Numbered from the stretch's first letter, positions 1-10,960 are shown. The stretch is DNA of 64,000 nt from Cepaea nemoralis (GCA_014155875.1 JACEFZ010011366.1:62001-126000), one strand, 5' to 3'. The notes: generated by a model not told the origin, from the letters alone. A program made the numbers and translations.

Positions 1-234
1 GAACAGGAGACCAAGCGACTGGAACTGGAACAGGAGACCAAGCGACTGGAATTGGAACAGGAGACCAAGAAACTGGAAATGGAACAGACTGCCAGGAGAC
101 AAGAAATGGAACATGAATACCGCTTGAAAGAGTTAGAACTCAAGACACAAACTAAGGGTGAAATAGATGCAGCAGAAGGAAGTTCATCTTCACCTGGGGC
201 AACCCACATGACTGGACAGGGTTACCATGCATGA
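1..234 (+). CDS. Coiled-coil N-terminal part of the Gag region (partial)
   Basis: An open frame enters from the left edge and stops at 232-234. It is made of Glu/Lys/Leu-rich repeats (units such as EQETKRLEL), encoded by a 27-bp DNA tandem repeat of about 2.5 copies at 1-80, followed by a longer charged helix and a Ser-rich linker. This should form a coiled coil. The stop TGA overlaps the ATG of the next Gag frame as ATGA (231-234). It may be the true N-terminus of Gag separated by a frameshift, or an upstream ORF coupled by reinitiation. No enzymatic function is visible. Confidence 0.55.
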   Translation, partial: EQETKRLELEQETKRLELEQETKKLEMEQTARRQEMEHEYRLKELELKTQTKGEIDAAEGSSSSPGATHMTGQGYHA

Positions 235-1256
235 AGTTTCCTTTAGCAGTCTACGATGAAAGTAAAGAAAAGATATTCCAGTTTTTGGATCGGTTCGAGG
301 CTATGGCAATCGCTATGGGACTGGAAAGATCCAGATGGGCTCTTAAAGTATCCCAGGCGTTACGTGGTTCAGGGTACGAGGTCTACACACGCCTACCACC
401 AGGACAGGAAAATCAGTACGAGGAATTGAAAGCAGCTTTGATGAAACATTATGAAGTCACCGCACAAACATATCGGAAAAAGTTTAGATCGTCTAGACGA
501 GAGCCGGGAGAGCTATTCACCGCATACAGTCTAAGGCTGAAATCCTATCTCCAGAAATGGATGGACTTGGCAGAATTCAAGAGGGATTATGAGAGTCTCG
601 AAGAGATGATGGTGGTCGACCAGATGCGAAAGCAAATGTCGAAACCTCTCAGAACCTTCTTGGGAGAACAAGGGGCGGAACGGATTGATGTTGTGAATAA
701 GCTGGCGGAGCGATTCGTAGAGGTACATGGGGAGGCGGCAGAACTAAGTACACAAAGCAAAGGGCAGGAAAAACAAGACCGAAAAAAATCGACGAACGGA
801 AAAGAAACTAAAGGGGAACCTTATAAAAAGACGTCAACGGAGAGTTCCGAGAAGGTGAAGGAGGGAACCAAGAACACCTCGAATTCTCCAGCGAAACGAC
901 CGTGGTCCGAGAAGTGGTGCTCGATTTGCAAGGCGGCATCTCACAACACAAAAGACTGCAGATCGAAACCGAAAAATCCTTACTTCGCGGCATGCCAAGT
1001 GAATCATAAGAAGGTGATCACCGACAAGGCTGAGGTCGGTGAAGGAGAAAGGAACAAAAAGGACACACGGAAACATAGGAAGGGAACATGGTGCACACAC
1101 TGCAGGTCGAAAACCATACGACTACAGAATGCCGAGGCAAGGCAAATGATGGTCCCTTCGAAACACACCTCGATGAACCCCTCGAGGAATCCCAGGGAAA
1201 AGTCGAGGAGGGGGAGGACATTCCGGACCAAGGGAGACCCTCGGTGGTGGAATTGA
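231..1256 (+). CDS. gag: Gag polyprotein with SCAN-like capsid region and CCHC zinc knuckle
   Basis: This 341-codon frame encodes the structural protein that packages the element's RNA. Residues about 1-120 resemble a retrotransposon capsid. Residues about 128-165 (starting VDQMRKQMSKPLRTFL) look like a SCAN-type capsid C-terminal helix bundle. A basic Lys/Glu-rich linker follows. A CX2CX4HX4C knuckle (CSICKAASHNTKDC) lies at about residues 230-243. A second knuckle starts near 1090 (CTHC) but its His and Cys (HTTTEC) are in another frame, so a frameshift falls at about 1105-1120 and the last residues of this ORF are out of frame. The published link between SCAN domains and Gmr1-like Gag fits this context. 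Confidence 0.75.
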   Translation: MKFPLAVYDESKEKIFQFLDRFEAMAIAMGLERSRWALKVSQALRGSGYEVYTRLPPGQENQYEELKAALMKHYEVTAQTYRKKFRSSRREPGELFTAYSLRLKSYLQKWMDLAEFKRDYESLEEMMVVDQMRKQMSKPLRTFLGEQGAERIDVVNKLAERFVEVHGEAAELSTQSKGQEKQDRKKSTNGKETKGEPYKKTSTESSEKVKEGTKNTSNSPAKRPWSEKWCSICKAASHNTKDCRSKPKNPYFAACQVNHKKVITDKAEVGEGERNKKDTRKHRKGTWCTHCRSKTIRLQNAEARQMMVPSKHTSMNPSRNPREKSRRGRTFRTKGDPRWWN

Positions 1257-1390
1257 TTGAGGTGAATGGACAACCAGTCCAATGTTTATACGATACGGGA
1301 CTGGATGGGGAAGCGGTGATTTCGGCGGATCTAGTATCCCCCGAACAACTCCACAGGGGAGACCATGGAGATACAGCCTGCGACTAAGAG
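1100..1390 (+). pseudogene. Retroviral-type aspartic protease fragment
   Basis: The frame downstream of the broken second zinc knuckle carries an acidic linker and then VNGQPVQCLYDTG, with the catalytic D-T-G triad at about 1292-1300. This is the start of a retropepsin-type protease that would cleave Gag-Pol. The frame ends at 1387 and the expected flap and C-terminal ILG-type motif are not readable, so the domain is truncated or frameshifted. Its place between Gag and integrase is as expected for this element. Confidence 0.65.
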
Positions 1391-1524
1391 TGCTGTAGCC
1401 ATGAAGTTACCCATTGCTCAAGTGGAGATTCGGTCAAGATACGTCACTGGCACAATCAAGGCCGCCGTATTGAGTGATCCCATAATTTCCAGTCATCCTC
1501 GGTTGCCGGTATGTCTTTCTGGGA

Positions 1525-2845
1525 ATGCCTAAGGAACCAATTCACATGGGAGCTATGCAGACACGCTCTCAGAAGGAAACGGATCAGGCAGAGGAAAGGA
1601 TTTCAAACCCAATGCCAGGGGAGTTACGAACGGCCCAGAGTGAGGATGATAGTTTACGTCCGTGCTACAAGAAGTTGCAGAAGAGTGCTGTTCCACCCAA
1701 ACGCGGACAGTACTACATGAAGAATCGGCTAATATACCGGCGAGCCGGAAGGGGAGACAACCTACATGGTCAATTGGTAGTCCCGAAGGCATACCGTGAC
1801 CAAATTCTTCAGATGGGGCATACCATTTCGTTCAGTGGACACATGGGTATCGCCGCCACCATGCAGCGAATTTCCTGTCATTATTATTGGGCCAGGATTG
1901 ACGGGAGATGTGAGTCGGTATGTAAAGTCATGCCCAGAGTGTCAGCGGGTGGCCCCAAAACACTGGACAGCGCCGGTGGTGTTAGGTGAAATGCCCGTTA
2001 TGAACTCTCCTTTCGAGAGGGTAGCTATCGACATCGTGGGGCCTCTTCCTAGGACTAAGAAGAGGAACATGTATATCCTCACTATGGTGGATTGCTGTTC
2101 AATGTGGAGTGAAGCCATACCATTGTCAACCATTGACTCGAAAAGAGTGGCTGATGCCTTGATGGAGGTTTTTACCAGATTAGGTTTCCCTAATCAGATT
2201 CTGACGGATAATGGGTCACAGTTTTGTGGGAAACTCATGGAGGAGGTATTTGGGGTGTTCCACTCCAACCATATACATACCAGTCCTTACCACCCTCAAG
2301 CTAATGGACAAGTAGAGCGTTTCAACGGCACGTTGATGACAATGCTCAGGAAATTGGCCCAGGAAAAACCGGATAGGTGGGATGAATACATCCCGGCAGC
2401 CCTTTTTGCTTATAGGGAAGTGCCACATGGCTCAACAGGAGTACCGCCAGCAACTCTGCTGTTTGGTCGACCAATCAAGGGACCATTGGAAGCGTTATTG
2501 AGGAGTTGGACGGAAGAAGAAACCTCAGAAGAGGTGATCTCCTCGTACAAATACGTGGAGGAACTGAAGGAAAAACTTCACACGGGCTGGGCTCGGCCAC
2601 TCGAAACTTGAGAAAGGCCAGAAAGAGACATGCGGAATACTATAACCGTAAGTCTAGAGATAGAGCTCTTGAGGTGGAGACAAAGTCTTGTTGTTACTCC
2701 CAACGGGAAACAACAAACTGGAGATAGGCTGGCAAGGACCATTTCCCGTGGAAAGGATGGTATCCAGAACCAACTATCAAATACGGATCCGGGGAAAATC
2801 GAAGATTTTTTCATATTAATCTCTTGAGAAAATATGCAGAAAGAA
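1525..2845 (+). pseudogene. Integrase (HHCC zinc finger, DD35E core, GPY/F module), frameshifted
   Basis: The zinc-binding region is split between two frames: the His pair around SGHMGIAATMQRISCHYYW (about 1833-1890) and the Cys pair in YVKSCPEC (about 1918-1945). The catalytic core is open from about 1980 to 2611. It has D in VAIDIVGP, D in LTDNGSQF, and E in GQVERFNG, with exactly 35 residues between the second D and the E. After another frameshift, a GPY/F-type module starting GWQGPFPVERMV is readable at about 2727-2840. GPY/F is a Ty3/gypsy feature. The domain ends about 150 bp before the RT begins, so the inverted domain order is not a distant rearrangement. Confidence 0.85.
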
Positions 2846-2997
2846 CCCGGGAAGGAGCAGCCCATCTCATGGCAATGGCGGTAGCAGTGGAAACTGAAAC
2901 CGGACCAGATGAGGGGAGGGAGTATCCTCTACTAACCAGGAAACTTATCGGGAAGTACAGGTGAACCCTGATCTGACTCTTCAAGAGAGAAAAAAAA

Positions 2998-4440
2998 TTG
3001 GGCCAGGTTCTCAAATCCCATAAGCAGATCCTGACGGATAAACCAGGACGGACGGAGCTGGTTGAGTTCGAGATGACCTTAACTACGCAGGATCCGGTTC
3101 GCCAAAAAATCTACCCAGTACCATTTGCTAAAGAGAAGGCTTTGGAGGAGGAGATACAGAAACTGTTGGAGGATGAGGTGATTGCACCATCCACATCCCC
3201 CTATAATGCTGGAGTGGTGTTGTTACGAAAACCGAGTGGAGAACACCGGCTGTGCATTGACTATAGACTTTTAAATAGTCATACCCAGTTCCAAGTGGAA
3301 CCGTTGCCGAATCCAACCCAGTTGTTCGCCAGGCTCCATAAGGCCAAGTATTTCTCTAAAGTAGATCTGAGTAGGGGTTATTATCAGATCCCGGTCAAAC
3401 CAGAAGTTCGACATCTACTAGCTTTCAGCACACCTACGGGACACTATGAGTTCAATGTCATGCCTTTTGGACTCAGTAATGCGCCTAGTGTGTTTACTCG
3501 CATGATGAGAGCGTTGTTGGATCCTCTACGTGACCCAGCCATTATCTCATTCATGGATGATATACTGATTGCCAGTGACCGATTAGATGACCATTTGGGA
3601 TCCTTAGAGAGAGTTTTCGATCGGCTCCGGTAAGCCGGGCTGACGGCGCGACCAACCAAGTGCATGATTGGTTACCAAACTCTGGAATTTCTAGGTCATA
3701 CCATCACTCCCGGGAAAATTGTCCCGGAGGCGAAGAACCTGGAAAAAGTCAGACGAGCTTCGAGGCCTAAAACCAAGAAAGATATAAGATCCTTCCTATC
3801 ATTGTGTGGATTTTATCAAAAGTTCATTCCTCATTTTACCGAACTGGGAAATCCATTAACAGAGACCTTAAAAAAGGACTTCCCGATGCAGTTATATGGA
3901 CGCCAGAATGTGAGGAGGCCTACAGTCAATTAAAGGAAGCGTTGGTGAACAAGCCAGTTCTACAACTTCCAGACCTCACAAAGCCATTTGTGCTAAGAAC
4001 AGATGCGAGTGGGATCGGTATTGGAGCAGCCTTATTACAAGAAGGAATAGACGATGCTTCAATTTGAAACCGGTAGCGTATGCCAGTAAGAAACTTCTAC
4101 CGGCAGAGAAAAATTATTCAACGGTTGAAAGAGAGTGCTTGTCACTCGTATGGGCTGTACAAAAATTTCAACCATACTTGTACGGAGTACAGTTTACGGT
4201 CCAGTCAGATCATCAACCCTTGATGTTCCTAGCTACATCACAGAAGTTTAAACGCCAGACTGATGAGATGGTCATTGTTGCTGCAACCATACCACTTCAC
4301 AGTGGAATACATCCCGGGAAAGGAGAATGTAGGAGCAGATTTCTTATCCAGACATCCAGATCCAGAGGAAGAAGCCTAGGGTTGTGGATCATGGGAATCA
4401 AACCTACAGTGAGAAAGATTCGACGCGGTCTAATCTCTTA
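2998..4440 (+). pseudogene. Reverse transcriptase and RNase H, frameshifted
   Basis: The RT palm is open at 2998-3633: FSKVDLSRGYYQIPV, then MPFGLSNAPSVF, then the active-site motif FMDD at about 3550-3564. A stop at 3631-3633 breaks the thumb, which continues in another frame from 3664 (FLGHTI, then FLSLCGFYQKFI). RNase H follows in two more frames: FVLRTDASG, then VERECLSLVWAV and TVQSDHQPL, and finally a broken ADFLSRHPD-like end near 4335-4370. At least three frame breaks make this copy non-functional. The coding part stops directly before the polypurine tract. Confidence 0.85.
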
Positions 4441-4448
4441 AGAGGGGG
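4440..4448 (+). other. Polypurine tract of the Gmr1-like element
   Basis: AAGAGGGGG lies between the end of the RNase H frame and the TG that begins the putative 3' LTR. This is the expected plus-strand primer position in an LTR element. Confidence 0.6.
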
Positions 4449-4452
4449 CCTA

Positions 4453-6046
4453 TGTCATGAAATGCTGAATGTTAGTGATTCCCAGATCGACGACGTTATA
4501 CAGCGAACACCCAGGGAGCAGAAGGGTTAATGAAACAGAAGGATATAAACAACGGATTGACCAGCGCATGTGTATGTAGGTCAAGGCGGGAGAGTCGACT
4601 ACAACACAGGTGACCTTTGGAGTGGAAAAATTGGTTTGCTACAAAGACAGACAGTATCATGGACCAGCCTATTGCGTTCTGGAGGTAGGTTTGCGACTAA
4701 GACTGGACAGCAGAATGCGGTTTGGTTGTATTAAACAACGGAAAAGTTCGAGATCAGAAATTTTCCACTGACAAGGGATAATGAAGTCTGAATTTGCTTT
4801 GTCCAGCAATGTCAAGGATTATGCGACATAGACTGACCTATAAAGAGTAGCCACTTTCTTTGTCAGTTTAGTGTGTGTATTCCAAACTGGACGAGAAGAT
4901 AGAATTATGTGTCCTGTAATGAAAAGAAATATCCTCCCTTATAATGGGATAAAGTGCTTGGATGCGGATAAATTTCGATTCGTGGATTTACATTAATTCT
5001 ATAAAGGAACATAGATGCCTAAATAAGGTATATTAGAGTATAGTTTTAGAATAGGAATATAGATATTAGTGAAGTGCATTTAACATTGTTTTCTATTAGT
5101 AGGAACAGTATAGATGTGGGGTGAATCTTCTATCCTATGTCAGAGTGGGTTTTTTCGGAAGCCTTTTCATTTCGGCTGGAGGAAAAGACACTCACATAGG
5201 GAGAAGAGGAAGCAGACACAGATCTCACTATTAAATGTATCTCAACCAGGTTTCCATACCAGTGCGAGACGTATCAAATAAGAGAATACAGATGGCTGTG
5301 GTCCAGATCACTCAGTGTTGATAACCCACAAGAAAGCCCTTTAAAGTAATAAAGCACGACACTTGTGCAGGAGAAAAGAAAGAATAGAAGTCTCACCAGA
5401 AGAATTAAGGACGACAGAGAAAGAATAATAAAGATCAGATGAGCTAATGGAAAAGCTCAAATGACTCAATCTCATAGAGTAGCAAAGTGCGTACCAAGGG
5501 CATATATCAATTACAAAATATCGAGTGTAGAACTTTTACAGAACACTAATAGAACATTTTAGAATCTCGATGTGTTGTTCCAGAATGGATTAAAGAACGC
5601 TATACGAAAACAACGAACATTCATTTTAAGCGGACAGCAAATAGTGAGCGGGTTAAGTACATTGATACAGTGGTGAACATTTTCATTACAAAGAACGGAT
5701 TTATCTACAGACGCAAGCAGACGGAGCCGTCAGGGTGAGATCGTTCTGTGGTGTCTATATATCGTCCTGTACTTTAGCCGAGAGAAGAGACGAGAGAAAG
5801 ACACGAAGACTATCTATCTACATCTTATCTAGCAGCCACACCAGAAGAACACTAGCAACTACACAGACAATACCCATCCATACACAAGACATAGTTTTAT
5901 AAATAAATCTTTTATTTAATGTTTAAAAGAACTGTTGTCGGAGTATGTGTTGAGGGAAAACTAGAGAGAGAGTGAAAGAAAGGGATATATGGATGATAAG
6001 ACGGAAGAGAGGAGTGTAGACAAAAAGTCAGTAACTAATCCCAACA
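4453..6046 (+). repeat. Putative 3' LTR of the Gmr1-like element
   Basis: The segment starts TGTCATG right after the polypurine tract. It contains a TATA-like sequence (TCTATATATC, about 5753-5762) and an AATAAA signal near 5901 followed by T-rich DNA. It can be closed at CCCAACA (6046). The right border is a guess from the TG...CA rule, because the 5' LTR is not in the window. No coding potential is seen in it. Confidence 0.5.
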
Positions 6047-6115
6047 GATAATCAGGTTAAAGATGTGCATGTTGATTCCAATCTCCTCTCGAGGAAATAA
6101 CAGCACAGTGGCAAG

Positions 6116-6285
6116 AAATGGAATATTGCTCGGATGGCAAATCCATTACGTGGAAAGTCCGAATCGAAAGCTCACTGTGTGGGCTTCATAAAAGGTGGAA
6201 AAGTGTCCTAGTGGCATGAAATGGAATATTGCTCGGATAGCAATTCCATTACGTGGAAAGTCCGAATCTAAAGCTCACTGTGTGG
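6116..6285 (+). repeat. Direct duplication, two ~67-bp copies 103 bp apart
   Basis: Copies at 6116-6182 and 6219-6285 share a block beginning AAATGGAATATTGCTCGGAT with only a few differences. The spacer also looks partly duplicated (CAGTGGCAAG versus CTAGTGGCATG). No gene is apparent here or in 6286-6720. Confidence 0.8.
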
Positions 6286-6728
6286 ATGTCATCTGCAGAC
6301 TGCATACTTCTGGTTTCCGGAAGAACAGCCTATGGTGAACGGAAGGCCCAATATACGGAAGTGAGGCTAAGCAGCCATGTGCAGGACATGACGATTCCTT
6401 GGGTGAGCCCAGTACCAGAGCGCTGTGTGTCAGCTCTGCAAGTATGGAAGCCTCCTTGGATGGCGGGGAATGCCCATGGTCTGCCCCTGCCTTTCCTTGA
6501 GAGCTGACCAGGATGTCTTTGGGTGGTCTATATGGGCCAGCTGGGATGGGGGATAACCCACAGCAGTGAGAGTCAAACGTCCTAAGAAACCCCCGGGAAG
6601 GTTAACCCGGTCAACAAATACCCGCAGAAGTCGGATGTGTTGGCCTAATGGCGCAAGAACGTAGCTCTGCTGTAAACAGGCACAACACAATCACGTCCGA
6701 AAAAGAAGAAAAAAACTCCGGATGAACG

Positions 6729-6819
6729 CAGAAGAAGAAGAAAAAAAAGAAGAAGAAGAAGAAGAAGAAGAAGAAGAAGAAGAAGAAGAAGAAGAAGAAG
6801 AAGAAGAAGAAGAAGAAGA
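6729..6819 (+). repeat. (GAA)n microsatellite
   Basis: About 30 GAA/AAG trinucleotide units with a short A-rich interruption near the start. All purines are on the plus strand. Confidence 0.97.
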
Positions 6820-7004
6820 CATGGACAGTCCAGATATTTTGGGCGCAGTATAAAGAGAAATTAACTGGAATACGTAATGACAGCTGAAAAACTTCATGGG
6901 AAAAGAGCACAGAGAATGCAGAGACACAAACGCCTAGGTGGCTTGGCTACAGGACAGAATGATCCAAGATTGTGATGGTGTCAAAAGGTGAACCGTTGCC
7001 GCAG

Positions 7005-7242
7005 ACATGTTGGACAGTCAAGTCAATGCCCATATTGGAATAAATAGGTCAGAACAGAATGGATCTCTGGTCAAATGATGGCAAAATGTTGGACAGTCAA
7101 GTCAATGCCCATATTGGAATAAATAGGTCAGAACAGAATGGATCTCTGGTCAAATAATGGCAAAATGTTGGACAGTCAAGTCAATGCCCATATTGGAATA
7201 AATAGGTCAGAACAGAATGGATCTCTGGTTGAAAAGTGAAAC
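7005..7242 (+). repeat. 79-bp tandem repeat, three copies
   Basis: TGTTGGACAGTCAAGTCAAT recurs at 7008, 7087 and 7166. The copies are nearly identical. Around it (6820-7670) I see no supported gene. Confidence 0.9.
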
Positions 7243-7672
7243 TAAAAACCTCTGTTGGAACAATGGACATTTAATCTCAAATGCAAAATGAGTAGAAATA
7301 ATCCTGTTAGCATTCAGCTACATAAGTCAAATGCGTTCAGTCGACACTGCTAACCAAACACCAACAATAACAGCATAGCTCTTTACATGTAATCAGTCAC
7401 ATACAACTCAGGTGCATATACCTCAAATGTTGTCCATAATACTGTTGCATGAGGTTGAATATGTTAATTTGCTTACAACAATGAAGTCTAATTACTTATA
7501 AACGCTGCTTACATCAGTCGAGTGTAATTTATGAATTGCTTGCGTGAACTTCAACATATCATTTTTTTTGCATATCCTTTACAGGACATTGCTGTCAACA
7601 CCAGCATCTTTCAGCTGTATGTTGATCTCTTGGCAAGATTACGCTCAGTAGTTTGCCATTGCTTTCTGAGCG

Positions 7673-7803
7673 GCCGGCTCACATACCCTGTAAGTTACCG
7701 GTGCGATTCGAACCACCGCTGATTCTTACCGTCATCACGTTAACCCACGAGAGTATACGAGATTACGGAGAAAATTCATAACCTCTAAGCCACGAAGCCG
7801 GCC
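7673..7803 (-). repeat. tRNA-like element (SINE head candidate)
   Basis: On the minus strand an A-box-like TGGCTTAGAGG (7792-7782) is followed 68 bp later by a B-box-like GGTTCGAATCG (7714-7704). The ends are GGCCGGCT/AGCCGGCC, an 8-bp inverted repeat in acceptor-stem position. The A box starts about 11 nt from the 5' end, as in a tRNA. The A-to-B distance is too long and the T stem pairs poorly, so it is not a working tRNA. A tRNA-derived SINE is the best reading; an intron-bearing tRNA pseudogene is possible. Confidence 0.4.
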
Positions 7804-8842
7804 AACATATCATAGACAGTATAATAAACCTGATGTGTTATCCAACATATCGTAGACAGTATAATAAACCTGATGTGTTATCCAACAATTGACACACAGT
7901 ATAAAACTTACATGTACTTCAACAAATCATATACAGTCAATAAAATGTGCATGTTATTCAACAAATCATAGACAGTATAATAAAACTGATGTGTTCTTCA
8001 ACATATCGTAGACAATATAATAAAACTTACTTGTTCTTCAACATATCGTAGACAATATAATAGAACTGATGTGTTCTCATACAGATTATTTTTTTTACAT
8101 TTTTGGGGGGTTTGAAAACAGTATTTAAAAAACAAGAGCATAAAACTTATGTGTTCTCCAATAGATCATTTGTGTAAGCAGTATAAAATGACAGGATAAA
8201 ACTTATGTGTTCTCCAATAGATCATTTTTGTAAACAGTATAAAATGACAGGATAACTCTTATGTGTTCTCCAATAGATCATTTTTGTAAACAGTATAAAA
8301 CGACAGGATAACTCTTATGTGTTCTCCAATAGATCATTTGTGTAAACAGTATAAAATGACAGGATAACTCTTATGTGTTCTCCAATAGATCATTTTTGTA
8401 AACAGTATAAAACGACAGGATAAAACTTATGTGTTCTCCAATAGATCATTTGTGTAAGCAGTATAAAATGACAGGATAAAACTTATGTGTTCTCCAATAG
8501 ATCATTTTTGTAAACAGTATAAAACGACAGGATAACTCTTATGTGTTCTCCAATAGATCATTTGTGTAAACAGTATAAAATGACAGGATAACTCTTATGT
8601 GTTCTCCAATAGATCATTTTTGTAAACAGTATAAAACGACAGGATAACTCTTATGTGTTCTCCAATAGATCATTTGTGTAAACAGTATAAAATGACAGGA
8701 TAACTCTTATGTTTTCTCCAATAGATCATTTTTGTAAACAGTATAAAACGGCAGGATTAAACTTATGTATTCTCCAGTAGATCATTTTTGTAAACAGTAT
8801 AAAACGGCAGGATAACACTTATGTGTTCTCCAGTAGATCATA
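7803..8842 (-). repeat. Intronic minisatellite of exon-junction origin (left part, ~40-bp then 56-bp units)
   Basis: Units at 7803-8100 are about 40 bp and at 8150-8842 about 56 bp. On the minus strand a typical unit reads GATCTATTGGAGAACAC followed by ATAAG or GTAAGTTTTAT. The last bases of the exon at 13331-13118 are GATCTGTTGGAGAACAC followed by GTAAGTTTTATT. The array is therefore built from the exon's 3' end plus its 5' splice site. Donor GT is intact in some units (near 7906 and 8025) and decayed to AT in most. The rest of the array lies at 12976-13117, across an inserted LINE. Confidence 0.8.
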
Positions 8843-8869
8843 TCTCGTCTCATCCTGTTCCTCTTGTAC

Positions 8870-10701
8870 CTTGCGGTGTCGAGGTGAAGTATAAATAGCG
8901 GGAGAGTGCCCGCTGATGGGCTTCATATATCGATACTCCCATGGACTCTGTTTTTCCCTGCGTCCATCGTTTACGAGGTCGGCCTCTTCCTCTGTTTCCC
9001 TCTGGTCTGTACATCATTGCTTGTTGTGGTATACTGTTAGTTGGTAACCTACTTGCATGGCCAAGCCATATGACTTGCTACCTTCTAATAAACTCTTGCG
9101 ATGATATAACCCCCACTTTAGTCCTGATTTCTTCATTTCTGATCTTATCTCTTCTTGATACACTGAGTATTCTTCTCAGGAATCTCATTTCTGTTGTTGT
9201 GATTTGTCTTTTCTCTTTTTCTGTCATTGTTCAGGTTTGGCATTGGTAGCATAGAGTTAGTAGGAAGATTGTGTTGTAAAGTCTTAGTAATTATTGATAC
9301 ATGTTTGTTCTTTAGTATTGACGCCATTTGTCCAATGAGTTGGTTTGCCTTATTGCGTCTATTTTCGATCTCGTCTTCTCATTTGTCATTTGATGATCTT
9401 ATACTTCCTAGGTACTTGAAACTCTTTACTTGTTTGTTCGTTTAGGTGAATCGTTGTTGTTTTTTCTTCTTTGGTTATAGTCATTACCTCTGTTTTACTT
9501 GCGTTAATTTTTTGTATTATGTTCCTTACATATTTCGTTTAGACTATTCATGTGGTCTTGTAATTCTGCTTCTGATTTTGCTATTAGTGCTTGATTGTCC
9601 GCAAATAGGAGTTCTTTAATGGTGTAATTTGCCGATAGTTCTTATTCTGTGTTCTGTTCATCTGCGGCATTCTTGCGATCTCTGTTTGGCTGGTTTCTTT
9701 ACATATGTTGTCTATATATGTTATGAACAAGAGAGGGGACAGGACACAACCTTGTCGTACTCCAGATCTTATGGTGAAGGGTTCTGAGTGTCCTCCAGTT
9801 GGTCTCTCTATGCATTCGCTGTTGTTGTATAAACTTCTACATAGGTTTGTTAGATGTGTACTCACTCCATATTGTTTAAGGATTTCCCACAACTTGTTTC
9901 TATCTACTGTATCAAATGCCTTTTCTTGGTCGACAAAGGGTAAGTAGAGTGTTTCATTAAATTCGATTGATTTTTCTATTAGTTGTCTAAGAGCATAAAT
10001 AGCATCTATGCATCCTTTGTTTTTCCTAAATCCAAGCTGTGTTTCACTTAGCTGGGGTTCTACAGTAGTTCTACAGTAGTTCGTAGTTCGTTTGTAATGT
10101 GTGCAAATCTCTTTTACTGCCTTTGGTTTTCCAAATTGAAATAATTATGGCGTTTCCCCAGTCTCGTAGTGTCTGTTGTTCTACCCAAACATGGTTGAAT
10201 AGTCTATGTAGCCATGCTATTCCTACTTCGCTTGCTGCTTTAATTACCTCATTTGGTATTTCGTCTTGTCCCGTTGATTTATTCATTGGGGCTAATCTGA
10301 CGGCCTCCCCAATTTCTTCTTTCAGTATGTCTGTTTCTAATTCTTCGATGGCATCTGTGTCAGTTTCATGAATCCCTGTGGCAGCTGATGGAATGTTGAG
10401 AAGTTGTTCGAAGTACTGCTACCATCTTATTAGGATTTGCTCCCCCCCCCCCCCACTTATTTTTTATCCATTTTTGCTGTTAATTATGTAGTTTAGGAGA
10501 ATGGGGTCTCCTCTGGTTCTCATTGCACTTATCTGTTTGTAGAACTTTCTAGTTGCCTCCTTTAGCTTTTATTTAGGGTTTCTCCATATTCCCCCCCCCC
10601 CCCTTTCCAGTCATTTTGTTTTTCTCTCTTTACTATTCTATTCACATGCCTTCTTGCTATTCTATATTCATTGTAATCACGGTTCTGCTTGCTCTTCACC
10701 C

Positions 10702-10798
<97 letters not shown>

Positions 10799-10960
10799 AT
10801 ATATATATATTTCATGTTTGTCTTTTACAGCTTTATTTACCTCTGCGTTCCACCAACTTGTCATTTTCTTTATCCGTGTTTTGCGTTTTTTCGTGGTTCC
10901 ACATGTTATTTTTGCAGTATTTAAAATGCTTGATTTGAACATCTCCCATTCTTCTTCCAC
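8870..10960 (-). pseudogene. LINE reverse transcriptase, broken
   Basis: Minus-strand pieces in order: WWNAEVNKAVKDKHEIY (about 10820), NKSTGQDEIPNEVIKAAS (about 10280), SGVRQGCVLSPLLF (about 9770) and ELLFADNQALIA (about 9610-9580). The last is the catalytic block, normally FADD. Here the second Asp is Asn, which should abolish polymerization. A tail with GRGRPRKRW follows near 8990-8960. Frameshifts separate the pieces, and a long (TA)n interrupts the linker between endonuclease and RT. Confidence 0.75.
10703..10813 (+). repeat. (TA)n microsatellite inside the LINE
   Basis: About 50 TA dinucleotides with a small interruption (TATTATATAATA) near 10790. Nearby poly-C runs at 10443-10454 and 10592-10602 are also low complexity. 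Confidence 0.97.

Larger units (their letters stand above)
1..6046 (+). mobile_element. Decayed Ty3/gypsy retrotransposon with IN upstream of RT (Gmr1-like), 5' end outside window
   Basis: Reading left to right, the plus strand gives Gag with zinc knuckles, a protease DTG, an integrase with zinc-binding, DDE and GPY/F modules, then reverse transcriptase, RNase H, a polypurine tract and an LTR-like tail. Integrase before RT is the Ty1/copia order, yet the RT, GPY/F and RNase H are Ty3/gypsy in type. That combination defines the Gmr1-like group. Several frameshifts break every pol domain, so the copy is inactive. The 5' LTR lies left of the window. Domain calls are secure; the family name is by order and Gag type, without a tree. 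Confidence 0.8.

Noticed and set aside
7541..7722. Plus-strand exon after a good acceptor (TTTTTTGCATATCCTTTACAG)
   Set aside because: No donor, partner exon or recognisable protein, and it lies antisense in a repeat-filled intron.
7700..7803. Functional tRNA gene
   Set aside because: A-to-B box distance too long, poor T-stem pairing, and extra bases between T stem and terminal stem.
7803..8842. CRISPR-like alternation of repeats and spacers
   Set aside because: Units are contiguous and drift gradually, there are no unique spacers and no cas genes, and the context is a eukaryotic intron.
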